From assembly GCF_045063725.1 (NCBI RefSeq), contig NZ_CP173695.1: DNA of 64,000 nt; one strand, given 5' to 3'. Shown here in pieces: positions 34,542-43,384 of this stretch. This stretch comes from Sellimonas catena (GTDB taxonomy: Bacteria > Bacillota > Clostridia > Lachnospirales > Lachnospiraceae). The first letter of the stretch is position 1, and each line of letters opens with the position of its first letter. The notes below the pieces were generated by a model. It worked only from the letters and a program-made list of their open reading frames with translations, was not told the DNA's origin and searched no databases. The position numbers were made by a program, and so were the translations under genes.

Positions 34542-35408
34542 TTAGTGAGCGCTGAATACACCCTTCGCAAGCGAACCAGTCTTAAACAGGGTGAAGCACA
34601 AAAGGACGGTGTAGCCCATAACACCCCAGATAGAACCGATGATGTCATCACTGAATGCGATAGACTGAATCAGCACCGCATAAATGCCCACGCAGATCAT
34701 AATCAGGAATCCCTGGAATCCGATTGCAAACAGCGAACGCAGATAATTCTGTCCGATATTGCTCTGTTCTCTGTTTCCAAAAGTGGAAAGCGGAATCGGG
34801 GCAAGGCTGACCATCAGATAAATTTCAATCATTCGACCGTAGACGATCACAAAGATGATGATTGCCAAAGCGGACATCGTGACCTGCACGATAAAGGATT
34901 GCAGGAACAAGCCGAGCAAAGGACCCAAATCCATTGCCATCAGCGTTTCTTCCATTGTTTCCAATGCCGAAGCATCTATGGCAGTATTTCCGGATATGAT
35001 ACCGGCGCTTGCGTTTATAACGTGCTGTGTCACATCAAACACAGCCATCGTGATATTGAATGTGTTTGTGATTAACATGACCGCAACAAAAGTCTTGAAC
35101 ACCCATTTGAAGAAGATCCAGGTTTCAAAATTTGCCAGATTGTTGTGGTCAATAATCATCTGAATTAGCTCATAACAGGCAATGAAGGTCAGAATCAAGC
35201 CTGCGATTGGGATAATCACTGACTCGGAGATGTTTCGTACCATGGCAAAGACACCCGGCGAAAAATTCGCCGGGGTCATGCCAACGGAGGTTGCTATCTC
35301 GCCAACCTGGTTGTTGACGGACTCAAACATCCCCGACAGATTTCCCATAATAGCTGAAACGAGCATTTCTTTCAGCCAGTCTGTGATCTGTTGGAGTATG
35401 CTGTCCAA
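34542..35408 (-). CDS. VirB6/TrbL-like channel protein
   Basis: This 288-residue protein has at least five hydrophobic stretches (about 15-30, 62-80, 95-120, 185-210, 225-250 and 262-280), the profile of the VirB6/TrbL family. The sequence YGRMIEIYLMVSLAPIPLST is characteristic of Gram-positive ICE versions. It forms the polytopic core of the DNA-transfer channel. It lies directly between the Maff2 gene and prgI. No enzymatic motif is expected. Confidence 0.9.
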   Translation of the reverse strand: MDSILQQITDWLKEMLVSAIMGNLSGMFESVNNQVGEIATSVGMTPANFSPGVFAMVRNISESVIIPIAGLILTFIACYELIQMIIDHNNLANFETWIFFKWVFKTFVAVMLITNTFNITMAVFDVTQHVINASAGIISGNTAIDASALETMEETLMAMDLGPLLGLFLQSFIVQVTMSALAIIIFVIVYGRMIEIYLMVSLAPIPLSTFGNREQSNIGQNYLRSLFAIGFQGFLIMICVGIYAVLIQSIAFSDDIIGSIWGVMGYTVLLCFTLFKTGSLAKGVFSAH

Positions 35409-35433
35409 AGGCGATTACCTCCTTGTTTTGTGA

Positions 35434-35649
35434 TTAACCGAACAGTCCGGAGAGCAGAGGTACAAGGGTGGTGCCGATGAGGGCAACACCGCCGCCAGCC
35501 ATGAGCTGCTTCATGCCCTGGGACTTTGCGCCGGGGTTATCGTTGCCGTAGCCCTCAAGCAGATTGATTGCACCCCAGATGCCAAGACCTGCGCCCAGAG
35601 CGATAACGAGAGTCTGAAGAACGGTTACTGCGCTATTGAAAAATGCCAT
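35434..35649 (-). CDS. Maff2 family small membrane protein
   Basis: This 71-residue protein has two membrane helices (FNSAVTVLQTLVIALGAGLG and GGGVALIGTTLVPLLSG) separated by a polar loop, the Maff2 layout. It resembles pilin-like VirB2 subunits in size and topology and lies next to the VirB6 gene, so a VirB2-like role is plausible. AGGAGG precedes the ATG. It is highly conserved in CTn4-type elements. Confidence 0.93.
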   Translation of the reverse strand: MAFFNSAVTVLQTLVIALGAGLGIWGAINLLEGYGNDNPGAKSQGMKQLMAGGGVALIGTTLVPLLSGLFG

Positions 35650-35693
35650 AATATTTTCCTCCTAAAATTTGAAATTGTTTTGAGAATAGAAAA

Positions 35694-35735
35694 AGCCCTC
35701 CGTACTACCGGCATCAAAACCGGACGGAAGGCTTA
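35694..35735 (-). terminator. Terminator after the XRE gene at 35733
   Basis: AAGCCTTCCGT..CCGG-8-CCGG..ACGGAGGGCT on the minus strand is followed by TTTTTCT. It lies between the XRE gene and Maff2 inside the transfer operon, which is unusual and suggests regulated readthrough. Confidence 0.8.
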
Positions 35736-36125
35736 GTTTACGAGAATCTTTTCAAGGAACTCCTCGACGGTTATCACGCCAAGTTTCTGTTCCATTCTGC
35801 TTCTTGCATATTCAGTTTCACAATCATATATATCACCACCACCTTTCATAAGAAACAGCCAATACATTGACTGCAACAAATCTTCACGAGAAGCACAGAT
35901 TGTCGGTGAAAAAACGACAGGTGAAACCTTCAGAACCTCTGCGAGTTTCGCTGTGGTTTCTGCATTAGGGGTTCGAGCGTTTTTCTCATACTGAGCAATA
36001 CGGACATCCGCTGTTTTCTCGGAATACCCCATCAGGAGTCCAAGCTCTTTCTGGGTAAGGCGGCGAAATCGTCTAACGAACTTCAATCGCTGCCCAATAG
36101 AGGTATCCGTGATCCACCAAGTCAT
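35733..36125 (-). CDS. XRE-family regulator inside the transfer operon
   Basis: This 130-residue protein has an N-terminal Cro/CI helix-turn-helix (IGQRLKFVRRFRRLTQKELG, then MGYSEKTADVRIAQYEKNAR) and a C-terminal acidic region. It lies between the 36131 gene and Maff2, five bases after the former. GAGGTG precedes the ATG. Many CTn4-type elements lack a regulator here, so this pair looks like a local insertion. It may set the level of the channel genes behind its terminator. Confidence 0.85.
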   Translation of the reverse strand: MTWWITDTSIGQRLKFVRRFRRLTQKELGLLMGYSEKTADVRIAQYEKNARTPNAETTAKLAEVLKVSPVVFSPTICASREDLLQSMYWLFLMKGGGDIYDCETEYARSRMEQKLGVITVEEFLEKILVN

Positions 36126-36130
36126 TTTTT

Positions 36131-36451
36131 TTACACCTCGCTTTCTGCAAATTCTCGATATACAACCTCATTTTTTGCTCTGCGCTTGCCTACGGCTTCA
36201 CTGGGAGCAAGGTCAGGGTAGGTTGCCTGCACTTTCTGTCTGCTTCTGCGGACAGTTTCAAACCCCGGAAAGCTGCGTCTATCCAGTTCCTTCAAAAACA
36301 CAGGAACCGTCATGGCATGAATGTCGATGCCACGCAGACCGGAATAGTGTTCCAGTACCATCAGGTACAAATGATTGTCGGTATTTCTTGCCTTGTGGTC
36401 GTGTTCCAAGATGTTCTTAACCAGGGCAGATACCGTTTTCAGATTTTCCAA
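36131..36451 (-). CDS. Hypothetical ICE protein, 106 aa
   Basis: I do not recognise a named family. The protein is helical, with a short hydrophobic core (NHLYLMVLEHYSGLRG) and a basic mid-region (RRSFPGFETVRRSRQKVQAT) that could bind nucleic acid. Similar small proteins occur in phage genomes. It follows VirD4 by 12 bases and precedes the XRE gene by five, so the three are co-transcribed. Confidence 0.6.
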   Translation of the reverse strand: MENLKTVSALVKNILEHDHKARNTDNHLYLMVLEHYSGLRGIDIHAMTVPVFLKELDRRSFPGFETVRRSRQKVQATYPDLAPSEAVGKRRAKNEVVYREFAESEV

Positions 36452-36463
36452 ACAGAAACCTCC

Positions 36464-38218
36464 TTAATCCGCATCGACTACCACAAACTCATCACCTGCC
36501 TTGAGCTTCAACCTTCGACTCAGAAACTGCTCAATGTTGAACTCATTTCTCTTATCAAAGTCTGATGTGTACTTATAATTGGGGTGCTGCGTCAGATCGT
36601 ACTTGTCAGAAAGAAACGGTCTGACACCACGCAACTGCAAAATACACTTGCTGCCATCCAGAACCGCAAGCTCATCTACGCTCGCAAGGTCTTTGCCTAA
36701 CTTCTGATAATTCAAGCCGTAAGACGGGCTGTTACCTCTGGTGTTGGAGGTGTTGTAGGTGTCGATAGTTTCTTTTCCCAATGCCTGATTCAGTTCTTTG
36801 AGCGTGGTTGGCTCAGAACCACCCAGGAAAATTCGGGAATCCATGTTGCCGATGATGGTATCGGCATTGTCTTTATAAATGGCTTTCAGCTGTGATTGTG
36901 CCTGGAGAACAAGGCAAGCCGATATTTCACGGCTTCGGATTGTCGCTACCAGTTTTTCCAGATTGGGAATCTGACCGATGTTTGCCATCTCATCAATCAA
37001 GCAGCGCACATGAACCGGCAGTCTGCCGCCGTACACATCATCTGCTTTCTCGCACAACAAGTTGAACAGCTGTGTGTAAATCATGGAGATCAAAAAATTA
37101 AACGTCGCATCCGTATCTGACATAATCAGAAAGAGCGCCGTTTTCTTATCTCCGAGAGTATCCAACTGCAACTCGTCATAGGCAGTCACATCTCTGACCT
37201 CCTGAATATCAAAAGGAGCCAGACGAGCGCCGCAGGAAATCAAAATCGACTTAGCGGTCTTGCCGGCAGCCAGCTTGTATTTTTTATACTGACGGACTGC
37301 AAAGTGATTCGGCTTTTTCTTTTCCAGGGCTTCAAACATCAGATCCACCGGGTTCTGGAACTCCTCATCATCTTCCCGCACCTCCATTGCGTTCAGGAAC
37401 TCAATCAGGGTGGAGAAATTCTGTTCCTCAACCGGAGCTTCATAGTGGATATATCCGATCAAGGCACAGTAGAGCAGCGTTTCCGCCTTCGTCCAGAACT
37501 CATCACCGGCTTTTCCATCACCCTTTGTGTTGGCAATCAGCGTTGTCACCAGTTTCAGAATGTCTTTTTCTGAATGGATATAGGCAAATGGGTTATAGTG
37601 CATCGACTTCTGAAAGTTGATGGTGTTGAAAATCTTGATGGTGTAGCCATGCTTCAAAAGGGCGTTGCCGCACTCAATCACGATGCTGCCTTTCGGGTCA
37701 GTGACCACATAGGAACTGTGCATCTGGAGAAGGTTTGGCTTCAACCAAAAGCGAGTTTTACCGGAACCCGAACCGCCGATAATCAGAACATTCTTATTTC
37801 GGGCATTGGCAGGATTCTTCGGGCGATTGCTCATCATCAGCCGCTCCGTTTTCGTCAGGATCACATTGTCCTCGAACTTTGGTGCAATAAACGGCTCAAT
37901 ATCTTTTGCCGTTCCCCAACGAGCAGAACCGTACTCAACATTGTGTCGGTACTTCTTTGCGTTTTTGCCTTTTAGATAGACAGCCAGCCGAAGTCCTGCG
38001 CCGCAGAGAATACCAATCAGCAAATCCAACGGGTGAAAGCTGGGAAACGGATTGTTCAGGGCTATCGGAAGGGCATGAAAAAAGCTGAGGATTTTCGCAG
38101 ATGAATCTGCCCCCTCAGCCAATCTCCATGCTTCTCCTAAATTCGTAGCGAACAACCCTACCAGAAAATACGGTAAATTCAGAATCAGGAGCTTTTTCAT
38201 TTTTCTCTTATCCATCAC
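36464..38218 (-). CDS. VirD4/TraG coupling protein
   Basis: This 584-residue T4SS coupling ATPase links the relaxosome to the channel. Two N-terminal membrane segments (about 8-25 and 55-80) are followed by Walker A near 150 (IGGSGSGKTRFWLKPN), the TraG signature YVVTDPKGSIVIECG and Walker B-like LIDEMANIGQI. The C-terminal 30 residues vary in this family. The ATG overlaps the pcfB stop. The protein appears complete. Confidence 0.95.
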   Translation of the reverse strand: MMDKRKMKKLLILNLPYFLVGLFATNLGEAWRLAEGADSSAKILSFFHALPIALNNPFPSFHPLDLLIGILCGAGLRLAVYLKGKNAKKYRHNVEYGSARWGTAKDIEPFIAPKFEDNVILTKTERLMMSNRPKNPANARNKNVLIIGGSGSGKTRFWLKPNLLQMHSSYVVTDPKGSIVIECGNALLKHGYTIKIFNTINFQKSMHYNPFAYIHSEKDILKLVTTLIANTKGDGKAGDEFWTKAETLLYCALIGYIHYEAPVEEQNFSTLIEFLNAMEVREDDEEFQNPVDLMFEALEKKKPNHFAVRQYKKYKLAAGKTAKSILISCGARLAPFDIQEVRDVTAYDELQLDTLGDKKTALFLIMSDTDATFNFLISMIYTQLFNLLCEKADDVYGGRLPVHVRCLIDEMANIGQIPNLEKLVATIRSREISACLVLQAQSQLKAIYKDNADTIIGNMDSRIFLGGSEPTTLKELNQALGKETIDTYNTSNTRGNSPSYGLNYQKLGKDLASVDELAVLDGSKCILQLRGVRPFLSDKYDLTQHPNYKYTSDFDKRNEFNIEQFLSRRLKLKAGDEFVVVDAD

Positions 38219-38697
38219 AGATCACGCTCCTGTTTCTTCTCTCGAACCTTCTTCGGAATCGCTGCGACAATTTCCTTGAACTTCTTCAGCTGCGCCAGAA
38301 CGCTCGGCTTTTCATTCTTGGTTAATGCCCTTGCCTGATGTTCCTTGCAGATTGCATCCAAAGCATCTGCATCTTTAGAACGGACAAAAACAAGAAACCG
38401 GGGAGGATCAACGGACTTATCTTTTCTTACGGCAAAGTCCACGCCATACTTCTTGGCGAGCTTTTCAAAATCACGGATACTCTCTTTGTCGATCTCAACA
38501 TTCGTAGCACCCTGATTCTGTCCCAAAAGCTGTTTCACGGATTGCTTTCCATGAACGGCAGGGTCTCGTGCCTTTTTCATCTTCACTTTTTCCCGGTGCT
38601 GCAAATACTTGCGGATACCGGCAATGATAGTGCGCCCCGTCAGCTTGGTTGTGCTGATCGCCAGGTTTACTGTTCTGTTTTCAACTTCTTCCTGCAT
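38215..38697 (-). CDS. PcfB-family (DUF3801) protein
   Basis: This 160-residue basic protein belongs to the PcfB/DUF3801 family, an accessory of VirD4 that helps recruit the relaxosome in enterococcal pCF10. A family core (VDFAVRKDKSVDPPRFLVFV) is seen near residues 85-110. The C-terminus carries the KPSVLAQLKKF motif also present in other ICE proteins here. It overlaps virD4 by four bases, and that pairing is constant in the family. Confidence 0.9.
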   Translation of the reverse strand: MQEEVENRTVNLAISTTKLTGRTIIAGIRKYLQHREKVKMKKARDPAVHGKQSVKQLLGQNQGATNVEIDKESIRDFEKLAKKYGVDFAVRKDKSVDPPRFLVFVRSKDADALDAICKEHQARALTKNEKPSVLAQLKKFKEIVAAIPKKVREKKQERDL

Positions 38698-38733
38698 GAT
38701 TCATCACCTCCTGCAAGCAGTAGAGTGAACAGA

Positions 38734-39045
38734 TTATCGTGCCATATCTCTGTGGTCGTAATACAGATTGCCCTTGGCAACTGCGGCATGGCTGATAATC
38801 TTGATATTGCCAGCTTTCTGGTTATCCAGAGCCTTCTGATAACCCACATCGCTCAAATACAGGCGATTTCTTTCGCCTTTCCAACCGACAGGCGATTCAT
38901 CGGTCAGCACATCGAAAATAATCATGTGCTTGGTGGCGTCATCAAATCGTGCCAAGTCCATATAGGTATGTCCCTGGTACTCCTTGGCACCATCCTGAAT
39001 CCGCTTTCGCTCCATCAGCTCTCCAATCGTCGAATTTCTTTGCAT
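38734..39045 (-). CDS. Hypothetical ICE protein, 103 aa
   Basis: The start at 39045 is chosen because AAGGAGG lies upstream; the frame to 39117 has none. The protein is mixed alpha/beta with a YMDLARFDDATKHMIIFDVL segment and no membrane part. I do not recognise a family. It sits between the PcfM-like and PcfB genes, so it belongs to the transfer-replication operon. Confidence 0.6.
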   Translation of the reverse strand: MQRNSTIGELMERKRIQDGAKEYQGHTYMDLARFDDATKHMIIFDVLTDESPVGWKGERNRLYLSDVGYQKALDNQKAGNIKIISHAAVAKGNLYYDHRDMAR

Positions 39046-39055
39046 AAGAACCTCC

Positions 39056-39697
39056 TTACAGAACATCTCGGTCAGGGTTACTTTTGTGGGGAACCGAATC
39101 AGCTTTGACAGGTGCATCTTCTTTCTTCACCATGTCATCCGGCAGGGGAAGCGCCATAATGCTGCGCCCCATGCGTACAAAAGTCTCAGGCTGATGAAAG
39201 TGTTCCTCAAACTGCTTCATCAGTTCCGGGGACAGAGAACAAAAATCATCCTCGCCCAATCCCACAACCAGAAAATCACCGGCGATAATGTCATAAATAT
39301 CGCCGTCATCATCACGCAGCGCACGGTTCAGTTCTTTGCCTACGAGTTTACCTTCGTCGTGCATCACCAGTGCAACCGGCTCATTGAACGGATAAGTTGC
39401 CTCAATATCGCCACCTACGGCTTTCTGCAAATCCTCCAGCTCACAGCCGATCTGCACAGCCTGCGGATACATGAACGGCTTTACCAGCAACACATTCATG
39501 GTATCTGCCTGTTCTTTCTGAACCTCCCGTTCCTCGGTCGTGCCGAACGCAACACCGGTAAAGTTTTCGGAGTCCAGAATGTACTCCGAATTGTAATAAG
39601 CGGCTCTAACCTGTTCCTCTGCCGCATCGTGAGATTCTGCTTGCACCGTAACCGTTTTCTCCAAGGTTTCGGTGATCTTCACATCGTATTCTTTCAA
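39056..39697 (-). CDS. PcfM/DpnD-like and DUF3846 protein
   Basis: This 213-residue protein has an N-terminal DpnD/PcfM-like part (KITETLEKTVTVQAESHDAA, residues 5-60) and a DUF3846 domain (about 65-160, LLVKPFMYPQAVQIGCELED to ALRDDDGDIYDIIAGDFLVV). The fusion is common in Gram-positive conjugative elements. The end VPHKSNPDRDVL resembles the HPERDI-type tails of other proteins in this operon. The role is unknown; a post-transfer or antirestriction function has been suggested for such proteins. Confidence 0.82.
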   Translation of the reverse strand: MKEYDVKITETLEKTVTVQAESHDAAEEQVRAAYYNSEYILDSENFTGVAFGTTEEREVQKEQADTMNVLLVKPFMYPQAVQIGCELEDLQKAVGGDIEATYPFNEPVALVMHDEGKLVGKELNRALRDDDGDIYDIIAGDFLVVGLGEDDFCSLSPELMKQFEEHFHQPETFVRMGRSIMALPLPDDMVKKEDAPVKADSVPHKSNPDRDVL

Positions 39698-39751
39698 GTT
39701 TCGATACCTCCGTTTCTTTGGAAATAAGAAAAGCGACCATCCATGAACCTG

Positions 39752-40279
39752 TTACAGTTCATAAATAGTCGCATCCACATCGGCTAAAAGCTCGAACAAG
39801 CAAATATCGTCCAGTTCGCAAATCAGGGAACCCATGTCGAAGAAAATATCGTCCTCGCATTCCACCGTAGTAACCACGCTGCGGTGTTCGTTAAGACAAA
39901 TGGCTTCTTCCTTGTCCATCGTGATCGTAGACATACAGGACACCACATAGAATGTCATATCTTCTGCTAACCACAGCTCCTTGCTCTGAATCGTGCGAAC
40001 TTTTTCATCGCCGCTCATATCTTCTACATAGGACAGAAGCCGCACGGCTCTGCTGTTCAGAAGTACCTTTCCCTGATAGTCGATACCCTCACCAGCAGAG
40101 GACAATACTCGATACTCGCTAATCATCTCGGCATTTTTCTGAAACGACTTTGCCAGAAGCGCAGGAGAAATATCATCGAACTCCTCACTGTAGTTTACGA
40201 GCATATCTACCATATAATCAGGATCGCAAAGGTCGTAGAGTTCTTCCAAAGCGCCCTGAATGTTTTTGGGTGTAAACAT
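39752..40279 (-). CDS. Hypothetical acidic ICE protein, 175 aa
   Basis: I do not recognise this family. The protein is strongly acidic, mixed alpha/beta, and has no membrane part. The C-terminal half (AEDMTFYVVSCMSTITMDKE onward) appears strand-rich. It follows the ICE ParB by eight bases, so it is in the same operon. The gene product may be a DNA mimic given the charge, but that is only an idea. Confidence 0.55.
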   Translation of the reverse strand: MFTPKNIQGALEELYDLCDPDYMVDMLVNYSEEFDDISPALLAKSFQKNAEMISEYRVLSSAGEGIDYQGKVLLNSRAVRLLSYVEDMSGDEKVRTIQSKELWLAEDMTFYVVSCMSTITMDKEEAICLNEHRSVVTTVECEDDIFFDMGSLICELDDICLFELLADVDATIYEL

Positions 40280-40287
40280 TTTTTACC

Positions 40288-41214
40288 TTACCTTTCCATT
40301 GATTTTTCTCTTTTTTTCTGCCATTGCTCCAAAAGCTGAATGATTTTATCCTCCATCTGCTTGTTGGTATAGGACTTCGGGAAGTATTTTCGCAACGAAT
40401 CCGTTTTGAAGGTTACTCTGTCCAGCTCTCCCTTCTTGATTTCATTCATAATCTCGCACATCGCATCCAGCGTACACTCGCCCTCCTGTGCGAGCTTTTT
40501 AATTCGCTGTGCTTGCGAAAGGGAAGGAGCTGCTTGAGCATAATCCATTGCAGAAAGAAAATCCTTCTGTTCTTCACTTGCCAGATAGGAAAGCTCCACC
40601 GCAGGATTGAATTTGATCTGACCCGTATCTACCATATCCAGCAGTTCCGGAATCAGTTCGGTCAGACGGATATAACGGTGTACCTGATTTCTGCTTTCTC
40701 CTGCCTCCTGACCGACTATATCCATTGCCTGCAACTTCATCCCAACTTGGGATGAAGTTAAATCGGTGCGTTGACCTTGATGTTTAATCGCATCCAGCTT
40801 CATCTTATAAGCAAATGCTCTTTCACTCGGCAGGATACTCTCCCTCTGCAAATTCGCATCAACCATCAAAATAATGGCTGCATCATCGTCCAGGTCACGA
40901 ACAATCGCAGGCATGGTTTCCTTACCCGCAAGCTCCGATGCCCGGTGCCGCCTGTGACCAGAAACGATTTCATAACCACCGTCGGGGTCAGGACGGACAA
41001 TCGCAGGAGTGAGAACTCCGAAATCTCGGACGCTCTCTGCCGTTTTCATCATTTCTTCATCATCAACCACACGGAAGGGGTGTCCCTCAAAGGGGTGTAG
41101 CTCAGAAAGCGGAATTTCCTGCACACGCTCCTGCTGGGCTTCAGCTCTGGATTGATCGGTGGAGAAAATATCATCGTACCCCTTCAAGCTGATGTTTGCG
41201 CCTTTTTTCTGCAT
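40288..41214 (-). CDS. ICE ParB-family partition protein
   Basis: This 308-residue protein has a ParB N-terminal nuclease-like domain (IPLSELHPFEGHPFRVVDDE to EIVSGHRRHRASELAGKE, residues 35-110), including the GHRRHRA CTP-binding motif, then an HTH part (about 135-220). Its start overlaps the parA 3' end by 44 bases. Together with ParA and RepA it suggests that the excised ICE can replicate and partition like a plasmid. It is distinct from the chromosomal ParB at 46665. Confidence 0.93.
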   Translation of the reverse strand: MQKKGANISLKGYDDIFSTDQSRAEAQQERVQEIPLSELHPFEGHPFRVVDDEEMMKTAESVRDFGVLTPAIVRPDPDGGYEIVSGHRRHRASELAGKETMPAIVRDLDDDAAIILMVDANLQRESILPSERAFAYKMKLDAIKHQGQRTDLTSSQVGMKLQAMDIVGQEAGESRNQVHRYIRLTELIPELLDMVDTGQIKFNPAVELSYLASEEQKDFLSAMDYAQAAPSLSQAQRIKKLAQEGECTLDAMCEIMNEIKKGELDRVTFKTDSLRKYFPKSYTNKQMEDKIIQLLEQWQKKREKSMER

Positions 41215-41998
41215 TGTTTAACACCTCCTTCGTCAGAATTTTATAGGCTTCGGCAACTTTGCCTTTGGGATCATGCTTGAAGATACTGGTTCCCTCTGCG
41301 CTGATTTCCTCTGCACGGACAGAGCGGGGAATGTCGGTCTTGTAAACCTTCAGCTTTCCGCCGTAGCTCTCCCGAATCAGATTGCTGATGTCTTTGGAGT
41401 AGTTGGTGCGGCTGTCCACCATCGTCAGAAGAATCCCTTCAATCCTCAGTTTCGGGTTGATTTGCCTCTTGACCTTGTTGATGGTTCCAAGCAGCTGTTC
41501 CAGACCCTTTGCAGGAAGGTATGCTGCCTGAACCGGTATCAGCACATTGTCGGCAGCTGCCAACGCATTGACGGTCAGCATACCCAAAGACGGCATACAG
41601 TCAAGAAGAATGTAATCATAATTCTGTTTGACTGTATCCAGGTATTGCCGGAGAATGGTTTCCCGGCTCATGGCATTGACCAGTGCTACCTCCATACCTG
41701 AGAGTTCGATGTTGGACGGCACCAAATCAACGCCCTCCGGATGATGAAGAATCCCTTCATCGGGAGTAATAGGGTTTTCCATCATAATCTTTCCCATCAG
41801 ATCGGAAAGTGTCGGAGACAGATCATCCGGGCAGGGATTGCCCAAACTGACCGTCAGGGAAGCCTGGGGATCGGTGTCTACCAGAAGCACCTTTTTTCCT
41901 TCAAGAGCCAAGCCAACGCCCAGATTCTCGGTGGTGGTGGTCTTTCCAGTGCCTCCTTTCTGATTGACCACCGCAATGATGGTTGCTTTTTTCGACAT
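41171..41998 (-). CDS. ICE ParA-family ATPase
   Basis: This 275-residue protein is a ParA ATPase with the deviant Walker A KGGTGKTTTTENL (residues about 13-25) and the DTDPQASLT motif. It forms a partition pair with ParB. The sequence ends in a basic tail (NAEKRRKHQLEGVR). It is only distantly similar to the chromosomal ParA at 47582, as expected for a plasmid-type system. Six bases separate it from repA. Confidence 0.95.
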   Translation of the reverse strand: MSKKATIIAVVNQKGGTGKTTTTENLGVGLALEGKKVLLVDTDPQASLTVSLGNPCPDDLSPTLSDLMGKIMMENPITPDEGILHHPEGVDLVPSNIELSGMEVALVNAMSRETILRQYLDTVKQNYDYILLDCMPSLGMLTVNALAAADNVLIPVQAAYLPAKGLEQLLGTINKVKRQINPKLRIEGILLTMVDSRTNYSKDISNLIRESYGGKLKVYKTDIPRSVRAEEISAEGTSIFKHDPKGKVAEAYKILTKEVLNNAEKRRKHQLEGVR

Positions 41999-42004
41999 TT
42001 ATCG

Positions 42005-42934
42005 TCACTCTCCTTCCTCTCGCTTCATTTTCAATTTCTTAAATCCTCCTTCCAAATATCCGTGTGACATATCGTGCCGAACAAGAGCATCGTAGTAGGT
42101 GTCTATTGTCGTCGGCGCATTGTATATCGTAGTCAGCATATACTGACGGATATTTCTAATCTTTGTGGTGTTCTCCTTGAAGCAGTCCATAACATATCGA
42201 ATGTGTTCGGCATTCAGTTTCATAAACCGACTGCGGACAATTTCTGCCGGACGCTCCTCTGCACCAATGCGAATCAACGGTCGCTTCGTGCAAACTGTTT
42301 CAACGATCAACTCCAGAATGTTATCCAGCATTTCGGAATCGTAAGGGTAATCCTTCTTCAACAAATCCATACTGAGCTGATCCGAGAAATAATCAAAGTA
42401 TTCTTGATACCGGTCATTCTCGTCCATCATTCCACCATTTCCGGAAGGAAAGATAGAATCAGTATCACTAAATTCAGTATTTTTAATATCAGTATTATTA
42501 CATTGTGATTTCGGAAGTTCTTGAGTTGTGATTTCCATTGTTCCAGAATTGTGATTTTCACAATTCAAGAGTTGTGAATCCACAGCAGAGATAAAGTTCT
42601 TCACATAGATCAGGTTGGGCTTTCCCAAACCCTGGCGCTTACGTTCAATCAATCCTGCTTTCTTCTCAAGTTCACTGAGCAGCTTGATAGCCTTTTGTTC
42701 AGCACAGTTCAGAGCCATCTTCGCTTCGTCGATTGTAAAAATGATATACACTCTACCGTTTTTATCTATCCAACCATTCTTGGCAGACAGGCTCATGCGG
42801 TCAAGCAAAATGCCATACAGCATCTTGGCATCGGCAGAAATATTCCAGAACCTCTCGTTCGTGAACAACACCTTCGGAACTCGATAGAATGTGAATAGAT
42901 CGGATTGCTGACCGTAAAAATAATCAAAACTCAC
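42005..42934 (-). CDS. RepA-type replication initiator
   Basis: This 309-residue protein has the RepA_N winged-helix domain (residues 1-110, FYRVPKVLFTNERFWNISAD, with AKMLYGILLDRMSLSAKNGW) and a DUF6017-like C-terminal domain (about 170-300). RepA_N proteins start theta replication on Gram-positive plasmids. It starts at GTG (42934), sharing GTGA with the stop of the preceding small gene. Its target may be the ATTAGC repeats at 43452-43542, which is inference. Confidence 0.93.
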   Translation of the reverse strand: MSFDYFYGQQSDLFTFYRVPKVLFTNERFWNISADAKMLYGILLDRMSLSAKNGWIDKNGRVYIIFTIDEAKMALNCAEQKAIKLLSELEKKAGLIERKRQGLGKPNLIYVKNFISAVDSQLLNCENHNSGTMEITTQELPKSQCNNTDIKNTEFSDTDSIFPSGNGGMMDENDRYQEYFDYFSDQLSMDLLKKDYPYDSEMLDNILELIVETVCTKRPLIRIGAEERPAEIVRSRFMKLNAEHIRYVMDCFKENTTKIRNIRQYMLTTIYNAPTTIDTYYDALVRHDMSHGYLEGGFKKLKMKREEGE

Positions 42935-43065
42935 ACGGCTTCACCACCTTCTTTCTGCGGAAAACTTTCTGTTGTCAGCGGAATGCTGCGGAAAGTCGTA
43001 TCCGTCTTTTCGTAAGGACATCGGGCAAAATAGTAGAAGCGGTATTCCTGTTCATACACATCCAT
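42931..43065 (-). CDS. Small ICE protein, 44 aa
   Basis: The frame MDVYEQEYRFYYFARCPYEK starts one base after the stop of the zinc-binding gene and ends in the GTGA overlap with repA. That tight coupling supports translation. The longer frame open to 43149 would overlap the zinc protein. The protein is aromatic-rich with one Cys. No family is known to me. Confidence 0.5.
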   Translation of the reverse strand: MDVYEQEYRFYYFARCPYEKTDTTFRSIPLTTESFPQKEGGEAV

Positions 43066-43066
43066 A

Positions 43067-43291
43067 TCAACGAAGCCCCACTTCACGCATAACCTTCTTC
43101 GTACACCAACCAATGCACGGGTGATCTCGCCCATAGGGACAGCCATCACATTCCGACTTGGGTTTCGGCGGCAAAGAGATTAAGTAGTAGCAATTATTTC
43201 TACCCAGACGGCAGCCCTTTCTGCCATTCGTCCAGAAGTAGCAGTAATGACAGTCGCTCGGCTTGTCTGCGGTATAAACAGGCTTGCTCAA
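43067..43291 (-). CDS. Cysteine-rich zinc-binding protein, first gene of transfer operon
   Basis: This 74-residue protein has eight cysteines in CHYCYF, GCRLGRNNCYYL and CDGCPYGRDHPCIGWC, a likely zinc-binding module of a kind often found at the head of CTn4-type operons. I place its start at TTG (43291), eight bases after GGAGG. The in-frame frame extends upstream to 43513 but passes through a strong terminator hairpin with no ribosome site. The function may be DNA binding or regulation. Confidence 0.72.
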   Translation of the reverse strand: MSKPVYTADKPSDCHYCYFWTNGRKGCRLGRNNCYYLISLPPKPKSECDGCPYGRDHPCIGWCTKKVMREVGLR

Positions 43292-43336
43292 ATAAAACAC
43301 CTCCAATCTCTTGTATTTGCCCATGGGTTTGGGCAT

Positions 43337-43384
43337 AAAAAAAGAGCGCCTATCCATCCCCAATGCGGGGCAAATAGACGCTCT
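43337..43384 (-). terminator. Terminator in the leader of the ICE transfer operon
   Basis: On the minus strand GAGCG..CTAT..GCCCC and GGGG..GATAGGCGCTC form a strong stem followed by seven T, 46 bases upstream of the first start codon. A candidate promoter lies upstream (TTGAAT, 17 bases, GATAAA, about 43436-43408). A competing hairpin, GCCCA/TGGGC, spans 43319-43334. This layout suggests attenuation or antitermination. It is not a usual 3' terminator. Confidence 0.78.
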
